Source: Chloroflexota bacterium (GTDB taxonomy: Bacteria; Chloroflexota; Anaerolineae; B4-G1; DUEL01). From it: DNA of 50,989 nt. This document shows, piece after piece, positions 1-6,848 of the stretch (position 1 is the first letter of the stretch; every line of letters starts with the position of its first letter). The stretch covers positions 1-50,989 of the forward strand of contig JADBJJ010000031.1 in the NCBI GenBank assembly GCA_014874475.1, read 5' to 3'. A model generated the notes under the pieces. That model was given only the letters and a program-made list of their open reading frames with translations, made no database searches and was not told the DNA's origin. A program made the position numbers and the translations under genes.

Positions 1-219
1 GACCGACCATATTTGGACTGTTAAGGAGCTGTTAACGACGGTTGTGCTTCCCGTCAACACTGGATAGGGAGACTATCGACGCAGAGGGCACAGAGAAAAC
101 CCTGGAAAACTCGGCGTCCTCTGCACCTCGGCGGCGGAAAAACCGACTCTTCAGCCTCATTCCTGGCCCCCGGTGCCTTTTGCGATCCCTGCTCCTCTGC
201 TCCCCCACTCCCCTGCTAC
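1..219. other. Non-coding left edge with a palindromic repeat
   Basis: I see no convincing gene here. Bases 80-95 read CGCAGAGGGCACAGAG, and an imperfect inverted copy (CTCTGCACCTCGGCGG) follows at about 119-134, so the stretch looks like a short palindromic intergenic element. The reverse complement of the 16-mer recurs exactly at 34633-34648 inside another gene. The region lies just downstream of the minus-strand lipoprotein block, so it may hold that block's 3' end. No T-run terminator is visible. Confidence 0.5.
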
Positions 220-337
220 TTACGGGCTTACCATCTGCGTGACGCCCAACACGCCCAGGTAGTCCAGTGCGATCAAGTAGAAGATAGGGATCGGGCCGGT
301 GAGTTTGCAGCGGCTGCCGCCGGTGTATCGTCCTCTC
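220..337 (-). pseudogene. Out-of-frame C-terminal remnant of the adjacent lipoprotein
   Basis: After the stop codon of the lipoprotein gene at 338, the +1 frame of the minus strand stays open to TAA at 220-222. It ends in GPIPIFYLIALDYLGVLG plus seven more residues. This resembles the C-terminal end of the sigma-fusion protein encoded at 4417-6489 (VSYLMVLDYRGMWAVTVMVK). The likeness suggests that the lipoprotein once continued here and that a one-base indel near 338-345 cut it short. A sequencing error would look the same. Confidence 0.55.
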
Positions 338-1741
338 CTACGGAACTTCCCTCCACGTTCCCGAAGACGTATCCCAACCCGCGGCTCTGATCACCTTGCC
401 ATCCAGCCGGCGCACGAAGAATGGAACGCCGAGGGACTCGGCGATCTGCATCTGCCACTGGGTGGTGAACCCCTGCTCGGGGGCGGTGGCCCACCCCAAT
501 CGGTCACGCACGCTGGTGTTGGTGCGCCAGAGTTTGCCGAACCCCCGGATGGGCTGATACAGCCCTGCCGGGGGCACGATGGACGGGTCGCTCTCCGGCT
601 CGCCGTCCACAAAAGTATCGGCGTACTTCTCATAGCGGCCGTCGTTGTAGAAGACCAGGATGACTTTCTGATAGATACTGGACCCGGCGCGCACTTCCTG
701 CAGCCAGATCATCCGGCCCCGCTCAAAGGGCTCCTCGGCGGCCCAGGTTGTGCTAGCCTCATAGGCCGGGCAGGTACGATCATCGGTGGGGAAGAAATAA
801 GAGTATTGACATGCCCACGATACGACGGCGGTCGCCGAGACTTCATGACCTGCCCCATCGCGGGCCACCAGCGTCATCACGGGGTCACGGTAGTAGGTCG
901 TCCCGACATCCACGGTCAACGTTCCCTCGCCGGGCGGCGTCGCCTCCCAGTAGGTGGGGAAGCGCATGTGGGTGCCGCTCCAGATGCCCGCCTGCGTCGC
1001 ACCCGTCGTCCGCCAATAAAAGCGGAGCCGTTTGCCGGCCGGTGGCAGGTCCTGTACCACCTCTACGGTAAACGAGAGAATCGCCAGGCCGGTAGGTGGA
1101 GGAGTAGAGGTCGCGGTAGCCGCGCCCGGCACTACGATCTTGACGTAGATGATGGCGCCGAAGCGCGTGCCATCGGGGGCCTGCAACTGCCAGTTCCCCC
1201 TGTACGTTCCGGGCGCGGCCGGCGCGACCAGGCTCACGCTCACGTCGGTCTGGGCACCGGCTGCCGTCGCCGGCACGCTCACCGATGCCGGCCCGCCCAT
1301 CGGGTCGCCGGAGATGAAGGCCAGCCGGGTGCCCGGCTCCCAGGCGCAGGTGCCGGAGTTGCGCACGCGCCAGGTCTTGATAAAGGCGGTGCCCGGGGCG
1401 AAAGCGGTGTTGTCGGGGACGGTCATATCGGCGACCCAGCGGGCGCCCAGGGTGCAGCCCGCCGCCGTCGTCGGCTCAAAGGGGGTGGCCTCTTCGGTGG
1501 GCGGGGTGACCTCCGGCGCGGGCGAGGGAGTGGGCGTGACGCAGACCACGCCGCAGCCGCCCGGGCATTCGCTAGGGCAGAACAACACATGACCCTCCGG
1601 ACAGAGAGGTGGGGCGCAGGCAATCTGGGGCGTCGGTGTCGCGGTGACCACCAGGGTCGGGAGCGGCCCGCAGGCCAGCATGACCAGCAGAAGGCCAGTG
1701 GCCGCAAGAATGAGCACAAGCGAACGCTTTTTCCTTCTCAT
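338..1741 (-). CDS. NBR1-Ig domain lipoprotein (probably truncated by frameshift)
   Basis: Predicted surface lipoprotein of 467 residues with a lipobox cysteine at residue 24 (VMLAC). A Thr/Pro linker follows, with a Cys-rich patch at about 41-67. An NBR1-type Ig-like domain (about 95-205) holds the family hallmark TWRVRNSGTCAWEPGTRL. A second beta-rich segment covers about 218-310. The C-terminal region from about 330 contains PIRGFGKLW and LGWA, shared with the C-terminal domain of the sigma fusion at 4417-6489. I chose the ATG at 1741 because AAGGAG sits 8 bases before it. A TTG six bases further upstream is less well placed. The ligand is unknown. NBR1-Ig domains usually mediate protein or surface contacts. 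The C-terminus appears to continue out of frame to 220. Confidence 0.85.
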   Translation of the reverse strand: MRRKKRSLVLILAATGLLLVMLACGPLPTLVVTATPTPQIACAPPLCPEGHVLFCPSECPGGCGVVCVTPTPSPAPEVTPPTEEATPFEPTTAAGCTLGARWVADMTVPDNTAFAPGTAFIKTWRVRNSGTCAWEPGTRLAFISGDPMGGPASVSVPATAAGAQTDVSVSLVAPAAPGTYRGNWQLQAPDGTRFGAIIYVKIVVPGAATATSTPPPTGLAILSFTVEVVQDLPPAGKRLRFYWRTTGATQAGIWSGTHMRFPTYWEATPPGEGTLTVDVGTTYYRDPVMTLVARDGAGHEVSATAVVSWACQYSYFFPTDDRTCPAYEASTTWAAEEPFERGRMIWLQEVRAGSSIYQKVILVFYNDGRYEKYADTFVDGEPESDPSIVPPAGLYQPIRGFGKLWRTNTSVRDRLGWATAPEQGFTTQWQMQIAESLGVPFFVRRLDGKVIRAAGWDTSSGTWREVP

Positions 1742-1795
1742 AGCCAATACTCCTTTCTTGAGCGCAGAGCGGTCACGCTGCCGAAAGCGCGGCTA

Positions 1796-2518
1796 CTATG
1801 GACCCGGTACGAAAGTGGTCACGATCTGCACCAGCACAGGGCGTGTCGTCGCCAGATAGTCGGCGTAGGTGACACCCTCAACAGGCGCCGCTCCGTACTC
1901 GATGCGCGTGCCATCAGGCAATTGGAGCACCAAGGTCTCGTTGTGGCAAGGTAGAGTGTCGCAGGGTGTTTCCTCCCCCACAAATTCAAACCCCGTGGCG
2001 GTGTACATGCTCCCTGCGATCATGAGGGTGTTGCTCTTGTCCGTCATCGTGCCGACGCCGACCCCCGTGCGCCCGCAAATCGCGTAGCGGAACTCCTGAT
2101 TGGCCGACGCGGAGATGTTGACATAGCCCGCCCCGTAGCGGACGCCGACGCACAGGGTGTTGCCGTACATCGCTTGCAACTCGGCCATGTACTCGCTGGG
2201 CGTCTTGCCCGCCGGGAGTTCGTCGGTGGGAAATCCTTCTACGCCGGTCTCGGTGATGGTCGCCTCCGGCGGATAGTAGAACTGATAGCCGAACAGGGGG
2301 TTGGTGTAGAGAAGCCAACCGGCGGGGGCGGCCGGGCCGAGGGTTGGGGGTGTCGTAGGGGCGGCAGTGGGTGGTGGCAGGGTCGGTATGACCTCGGTAG
2401 CCTCAACGGGGGTCGGTTCCGGCGGCACAGTGACAATGACGGTGACCGTCGGGCCGCAGGCCAATGTAATCAGCAACAATCCAGCAGCCAGCATGGTTCG
2501 CAGATTCTTGTGATTCAC
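1796..2518 (-). CDS. Small lipoprotein, function unknown
   Basis: A 240-residue predicted lipoprotein. I start it at GTG 2518, preceded by a G-rich Shine-Dalgarno-like stretch, because the signal peptide begins there (NHKNLRTMLAAGLLLITLAC, lipobox Cys 21). An upstream ATG would add 40 polar residues unlike a leader. The first residues after the cysteine (GPTVTVIVTV) match the leaders of the two neighbouring lipoproteins, so all three share an export signal. A Pro/Thr linker follows to about residue 75, then one compact domain with four or five cysteines (LCVGVRYG, YAICGR, CDTLPC). I do not recognise the domain. It lacks the NBR1-Ig module. It lies 54 bases upstream of the next lipoprotein and is probably co-transcribed with it. 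Confidence 0.8.
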   Translation of the reverse strand: MNHKNLRTMLAAGLLLITLACGPTVTVIVTVPPEPTPVEATEVIPTLPPPTAAPTTPPTLGPAAPAGWLLYTNPLFGYQFYYPPEATITETGVEGFPTDELPAGKTPSEYMAELQAMYGNTLCVGVRYGAGYVNISASANQEFRYAICGRTGVGVGTMTDKSNTLMIAGSMYTATGFEFVGEETPCDTLPCHNETLVLQLPDGTRIEYGAAPVEGVTYADYLATTRPVLVQIVTTFVPGP

Positions 2519-2703
2519 CAAATTCCCCCCGTTGCTCGCAGGAGAGGTGTGCCGCGGACAACGTCCGCTGCACGTCTCCCTAAAGGGAACTGTTCCTATC
2601 GGTGGACAATTCACCCAGAAACGCGCCTCCGGAAACACCTCAGCTCATGTTCAAGTTTCGTGTGGGCGAAGGGCTTGGCCTTTAGCGCCCCCTCATCTCC
2701 CTG

Positions 2704-2739
2704 CCCCCTTCTCCCCCGCCGCGGCGGGGGAGAAGGGGG
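2704..2739. repeat. Perfect 36-bp palindrome
   Basis: Bases 2704-2721 (CCCCCTTCTCCCCCGCCG) are followed by their exact reverse complement to 2739. The hairpin lies between two lipoprotein genes, downstream of the stop at 2776 in the direction of transcription. There is no T-run, so it is not a standard intrinsic terminator, but it could stabilise or pause the transcript. It resembles the CCTCTCCC/GGGAGAGG palindromes elsewhere in the window. Confidence 0.9.
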
Positions 2740-2775
2740 AGAAAGAGTTGTAGTATTAGCGGCTGCTGGCACAAG

Positions 2776-4281
2776 TCAATCTGTATACGTGATGGTCAGC
2801 CTTGTATCGCCCAGCCGCACGGCATCAATTACTGCATCGCCATCGGTGTATCTCTCGTTAAACTGCAGCCGCACTTGAAATCGGGAAGCCCTTGCATTGA
2901 CTTTGGCCTGTAGTACACCGATGCCATCGGCAGCGAAGGCACAGGGGTTGCTCTGCTCCCCTGACAAGCAGAATCGGCACAGAGCTCCCAGAGGAGACCC
3001 GGTGAAGAAATCGCCGGAGTCCAAGGTTCCATAAGCATGCTCGTAGACCCGCAAACACCCAAGGCTGCCGTATGGGTCGCCTAGCTTGTCGCCGGTGCCT
3101 ATGAATAGAGAAACTGAGGTAATGGTCGCTCCAGCAGGTATCCCGGAGATATCAAAGCTCAGAAAGGCTTGCAAAGCGAGGTTTGCACTGTTGTCTCCGA
3201 CGTTTGGATAAGGGTTCACAGCTCCATCCTGCTTCACGTGGCCGTCTTCTGCGGCGACTGAGTATAGGGTCACTGTCCGCGGCACAGGAGTAATTGGCAT
3301 CATCACCCTGTCCTGGGTGTTATTTGCCTCATTGCTCTCAGCCACAGTATTCCCCGAATCGGCGACAGCGCGTGTGGTGTATAAGGCCCAGCCACCGTAA
3401 GTGTAATCACACTCAAGGATTCGCCCTCCACGGGCAGCCAGGGAAGGCACATTCCACGTGCAGCCAGGGCCAGGAGCAGCAATCGTTGCCCACCACTGTA
3501 CGGTAAAAGCGCCTGCATCGGCATTGCCCTGATTATATACACCAACGCGAATACGGCACGGCGAGCCCATAACACAGGGATCGGGGGTTAACGTATACTC
3601 GCTGATATACAGGTCAGGGGCTGGAACGGGAGTGGGCGTGGGCGGCAGCGGTGTATCGGTGGGCACCGGCGTGGGCGGCACCGGTGTAGGAGTGGGCACC
3701 GGCGTGGGCGGCAGTGGTGTATCGGTGGGCACCGGCGTCGCAGGTGCCGGCACGACAATCTGCACCCAGATGACGGCGCCGAAGCGGGTGCCGTCGGGGG
3801 CCTGGAACTGGTAATTGGCCCGATAGGTGCCGGGCGTGGCCGGCGCGACCAGGCTCACGCTCACATCCGTCTGGGCGCCAGGGGCCAGCGCGGGCATGTC
3901 CACCGCCGGAGGGCCGCCCATCGGGTCGCCGGAGATGAAGGCCAGCCGGGTGCCCGGCTCCCAGGCGCAGGTACCCGAGTTGCGCACGCGCCAGGTCTTG
4001 ATAAAGGCGGTGCCCGGGGCGAAAGCGGTGTTATCCGGCACGGTCACATCGGCGACCCAGCGGGCGCCCAGGGTGCAGCCCGCCGCGGTAGTTGGTTCGG
4101 GGGGTAGGGCTTCCGTCGGCGGAGTGGCGGTCAGGGCCGCGACGCCCGGCGTCGCGGTCGGGACCTCGGGCGGTGGCGTCGCCGTGACGACGACGGTGGT
4201 CACCGGCCCGCAGGCCAGCGCGGCCAGCAGCAGAAGAACCGCTGGCACGATCAGAATGGACAGGCACTTATTGGGGGTCAT
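2776..4281 (-). CDS. Multi-domain lipoprotein: NBR1-Ig, CARDB, DNRLRE-like
   Basis: A 501-residue predicted lipoprotein with lipobox ALAC (Cys 24) and the leader tail GPVTTVVVTATP shared with its neighbours. The NBR1-type Ig domain (about 68-180) is almost identical to those at 338-1741 and 4417-6489. It is followed by a low-complexity linker of PTPVPPTP and PTDTPLPP repeats (about 182-222). A CARDB-like adhesion domain follows (about 225-335: DLYISEYTLTPDP to AESNEANNTQ). The last domain (about 340-501: LSFDISGIPAGATITSVSLF) resembles the DNRLRE/CBM96-type modules of surface proteins. GGAGGAG 4-5 bases before the ATG supports the start. The architecture suggests a cell-surface binding protein. 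It has no enzyme signature. The gene lies 135 bases downstream of the sigma fusion on the same strand. Confidence 0.85.
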   Translation of the reverse strand: MTPNKCLSILIVPAVLLLLAALACGPVTTVVVTATPPPEVPTATPGVAALTATPPTEALPPEPTTAAGCTLGARWVADVTVPDNTAFAPGTAFIKTWRVRNSGTCAWEPGTRLAFISGDPMGGPPAVDMPALAPGAQTDVSVSLVAPATPGTYRANYQFQAPDGTRFGAVIWVQIVVPAPATPVPTDTPLPPTPVPTPTPVPPTPVPTDTPLPPTPTPVPAPDLYISEYTLTPDPCVMGSPCRIRVGVYNQGNADAGAFTVQWWATIAAPGPGCTWNVPSLAARGGRILECDYTYGGWALYTTRAVADSGNTVAESNEANNTQDRVMMPITPVPRTVTLYSVAAEDGHVKQDGAVNPYPNVGDNSANLALQAFLSFDISGIPAGATITSVSLFIGTGDKLGDPYGSLGCLRVYEHAYGTLDSGDFFTGSPLGALCRFCLSGEQSNPCAFAADGIGVLQAKVNARASRFQVRLQFNERYTDGDAVIDAVRLGDTRLTITYTD

Positions 4282-4416
4282 GGGTCTCCTCCATACATAG
4301 GCATCGGATTTTTGATTCTACCCGGATAGATGCTGGCTCTCTGCTACTTCTGAAACGTTCGGGAAGACAGATTTGTTACAGGAAAGACGCCAAACTTCAA
4401 TCCGTGAAATCGGCGG

Positions 4417-6489
4417 TTATTTCACCATAACGGTCACTGCCCACATCCCCCGGTAGTCCAGCACCATCAGGTAGGAGACCTGCAAAGCAGGGACCCGCAG
4501 GAGCAGACCGGCAGCGGTCGGCTGGACCAGCAGGGTGTTGCCCAACTCCCGCTGGTTGGGCCAGCCGATGGAGTCCCAGAGGCTGTTCGTGCACCAGACC
4601 TTGCCGAACCCCCGGATGGGCAACTGGTAGCCAGCGGGCGGTGTCATCTGGGCGCACTTCGGGGAAATTTCCGGTTGACTTTCGTCCCAGGTGTCGGTAT
4701 ATGCCCGGAATGGGCCCCGGGAGGCCGCCGTGTCCTCACCATCTACCACGTAGATTTCCCGGTTATCCGACCGCCAGACCATCAGGCTGCGGAAGTGGGT
4801 GTGAGGGTTCGGATCGGTCACGTTGGCCCAAAACTCCTGGATAGCGCCCTGGACGCTGAAGGCGGGCCCGGTCGGACAGCCGATGTCGGCTGTCGGATAG
4901 AGGCTCCGGAACCGGTCCAGGGCGGGCTGGAAGACGGGATCAACAGGGGTGGCGCACCCGCCGACGGGCGGAGGGGCGGTGGGGGAAAACGTCGGGGAGG
5001 GAGTGGGAGTCGGTGTCGCCGGCACCACAATCTGGGTCCAGATGATGGCACCGAAGCGGGTGCCGTCGGGCGCCTGCATCTGCCAGTTCCCCCTGTACGT
5101 TCCGGGCGCGGCCGGCGCGACCAGGCTCACGCTCACATCCGTCTGGGCGCCAGGGGCCAGCGCGGGCACGTCCACCGCCGGAGGGCCGCCCATCGGGTCG
5201 CCGGAGATGAAGGCCAGCCGGGTGCCCGGCTCCCAGGCGCAGGTGCCGGAGTTGCGCACGCGCCAGGTCTTGATAAAGGCGGTGCCCGGGGCGAAAGCGG
5301 TGTTATCCGGCATGGTCACATCGGCGACCCAGCGGGCATCCGGGATACAGGGCGTCGTTGTCGGCATCGGGGTGGGAATCTCCCCGGGCGGGAGCGCGGT
5401 GGGTGAGGGGACAGATTCCCCTGCCGCTGGCGTGGGAGAGAGGACAGCCAACGCCGCAGCAGCCTCTCCGGTCGTGGATGTAGGGGAGGAAGAGAGAAGG
5501 GAAGCGATGAGGTCCGGTGAGGGAGGAGCCTGCGAGGATGAGAGAGCGCGGAGTCCGGAGAGGAGCAGGAAGCCCAGCAGAACCCCGAGTGCCACCAGGA
5601 TAGCCCCGCCGATGACCGCCAGGGCGATCCAGCGGCCTCTTCCCGAAGAGGAGGGAGGTGCAGAGGGTGGTGATGGAGGGGATGGTCCGGAAGGGGGCAA
5701 TTGTCGGAGGCGGGCGAGAAACTTCGGCCTCAACGTCGGCGGCGGGAAGACGGGAGCCAGTGCGGCCAGCAGGCTGGAGACCGTCAACAATTCCTTCCGG
5801 GTGCGTTGGCAGACGGGGCATGCCGCGATGTGTTGCTGGACCTTGCGACGGGCGGCGCGGTCCAGTTCCCCATCCACTTCGGCGGAGAGGAGTTCGTTCA
5901 GCGCATCGCAGGCCAGTCGTCCTTCCTCTGCCATCACCTGCAGGCCGTAGAGGTCCCGGAAGGCCAGCCGGGCCCGGTGGAGGACAACCCGGACGTTTTC
6001 CAGCGAGATGCCCATAACGGATGCTATTTCCTGGTACGAGAGGCCTTCTAGTTCCCGCAGGAGGAGGGCATGACGGTACGTGTCAGGCAGGTGGTGGAGA
6101 GTCTGCCAGATGGCAGCGCGCCGTTCGGCCTGCCGGGCCTGATACTCGGGGTCCGCCGCCGGGCGGGTGTCCACAGGCTCCGGCGCGCCGGCATCCCAAT
6201 CCGGCAGGGGGACCTCCCGCCGATAACGCCGCAGGCCATCCCGGGCCAGATTGCCCGCGATGCGGTAGAGCCAGGACTTGAAGTCGTAGGGTGGGCCCAG
6301 ACGTCCCAGGTGCTGGTGGGCGCGGATGAATGCCTCCTGGGTCAGGTCCTCCGCCCACGCCCGGTCGCCCACCATGCGGTAGACGTACCCGAAGATGCGG
6401 CCCTCGTAGCGGGTAAACAGTTCGGCGAAGGCGTCCTTATCCCCGCGCTGGGCGCGGCGAACCAAGTTGCCATCAGACGGTGCAGACAT
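4417..6489 (-). CDS. Membrane-tethered ECF sigma factor fused to anti-sigma, NBR1-Ig and C-terminal sensor domains
   Basis: A 690-residue single-span membrane protein. Residues 10-92 are sigma region 2 (FAELFTRYEGRIFGYVYRMV; DLTQEAFIRAH; FKSWLYRIAGN). Residues 122-180 are sigma region 4 (LPDTYRHALLLRELEGLSYQ; helix-turn-helix near IASVMGISLENVRVVLHRAR). Residues 190-240 are a zinc anti-sigma domain with HX3CX2C at His220, Cys224 and Cys227. A Pro/Ser linker leads to one membrane helix (about 287-311), then a Pro/Thr/Ser stalk. The NBR1-Ig domain (381-490) and a C-terminal domain (512-690) with PIRGFGKVW and IGWPNQ follow, both shared with the lipoprotein at 338. With the N-terminus inside, the Ig domain lies outside. 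ECF sigma factors are normally free proteins of about 190 residues, held by a separate anti-sigma. Here all parts are one chain. I infer that release or rearrangement follows an envelope signal. The reading frame is uninterrupted, and AAAGGA precedes the ATG. Confidence 0.88.
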   Translation of the reverse strand: MSAPSDGNLVRRAQRGDKDAFAELFTRYEGRIFGYVYRMVGDRAWAEDLTQEAFIRAHQHLGRLGPPYDFKSWLYRIAGNLARDGLRRYRREVPLPDWDAGAPEPVDTRPAADPEYQARQAERRAAIWQTLHHLPDTYRHALLLRELEGLSYQEIASVMGISLENVRVVLHRARLAFRDLYGLQVMAEEGRLACDALNELLSAEVDGELDRAARRKVQQHIAACPVCQRTRKELLTVSSLLAALAPVFPPPTLRPKFLARLRQLPPSGPSPPSPPSAPPSSSGRGRWIALAVIGGAILVALGVLLGFLLLSGLRALSSSQAPPSPDLIASLLSSSPTSTTGEAAAALAVLSPTPAAGESVPSPTALPPGEIPTPMPTTTPCIPDARWVADVTMPDNTAFAPGTAFIKTWRVRNSGTCAWEPGTRLAFISGDPMGGPPAVDVPALAPGAQTDVSVSLVAPAAPGTYRGNWQMQAPDGTRFGAIIWTQIVVPATPTPTPSPTFSPTAPPPVGGCATPVDPVFQPALDRFRSLYPTADIGCPTGPAFSVQGAIQEFWANVTDPNPHTHFRSLMVWRSDNREIYVVDGEDTAASRGPFRAYTDTWDESQPEISPKCAQMTPPAGYQLPIRGFGKVWCTNSLWDSIGWPNQRELGNTLLVQPTAAGLLLRVPALQVSYLMVLDYRGMWAVTVMVK

Positions 6490-6504
6490 TCCGTCCTTTA
6501 ATTA

Positions 6505-6522
6505 GAACCGGGTCAGTGGTTC
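6505..6522. promoter_or_regulatory. Inverted repeat GAACC-N8-GGTTC before the sigma-fusion gene
   Basis: GAACC at 6505-6509 and GGTTC at 6518-6522 form a perfect 5-bp inverted repeat with 8 bases between. It is immediately upstream of the AAAGGA ribosome-binding site of the gene starting at 6489. On the minus strand the first half reads TTGAACC, which also resembles an ECF -35 element (GAAC core). It could be an operator, an autoregulatory ECF promoter or chance. Confidence 0.35.
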
Positions 6523-6683
6523 AAGGAGTTACAGGGAATGCACAGGAGAAACGTTGTAGTAGTAGGCAGGCCAGATGCATGCTGCCCAGGAGGGCATAGA
6601 CGAACAATTTGTAGGCTGCCGGTTAGTGGGGACACGGGGGGGCAGAATGTATTTGGACCCGCTTTCCCTGGTCTCTATTTAAG

Positions 6684-6711
6684 ATTATAACATGTTTGAG
6701 TGGCTTGTCAA
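6684..6711 (-). promoter_or_regulatory. Consensus vegetative promoter of the sigma-fusion gene
   Basis: On the minus strand TTGACA (6711-6706) and TATAAT (6689-6684) are separated by 16 bases. Both hexamers match the housekeeping consensus perfectly, the best promoter in the window. Transcription would start near 6677 and give a leader of about 190 bases before the ATG at 6489. The sigma fusion is therefore probably made by the housekeeping polymerase rather than only by itself. Confidence 0.75.
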
Positions 6712-6848
6712 GAAATTGGAGCAGACGGTTAACGAAAGCCCTGGCTTGCTGGACAATGTTCATCAGCAACCTCCTGGGCATATTTTTACCCAGAATGGCT
6801 ACCTCATTGCAAGTGCAGCAATCGTTTTTGCAACCGTCTGATCCCTAT

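Larger units (their letters stand above)
6490..6848. other. 359-base intergenic region upstream of the sigma fusion
   Basis: This gap separates the sigma fusion from the FtsW fusion, both on the minus strand. It holds a consensus promoter (6684-6711), a leader of about 190 bases with no recognisable riboswitch, and an inverted repeat next to the ribosome-binding site (6505-6522). It is more AT-rich than its surroundings at 6660-6840. Small open frames exist on both strands (49 codons at 6692-6841, plus), but they overlap the promoter and I do not call them genes. Confidence 0.6.

Noticed and set aside
299-1954. A 551-codon plus-strand frame at the left end
   Set aside because: It is the complement of a lipoprotein gene with signal peptide and Ig domain. 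The translation is Arg/Gly-rich and repetitive.
3640-3760. GTGGGCACCGGCGTGGGCGG repeats as a DNA-level regulatory array
   Set aside because: They encode the PTPVPPTP linker of the lipoprotein on the minus strand.
6692-6841. A 49-codon plus-strand frame (MFEWLVKKLEQTVNESPG...)
   Set aside because: The translation looks reasonable, but it overlaps the consensus minus-strand promoter at 6684-6711 and has no ribosome-binding site.
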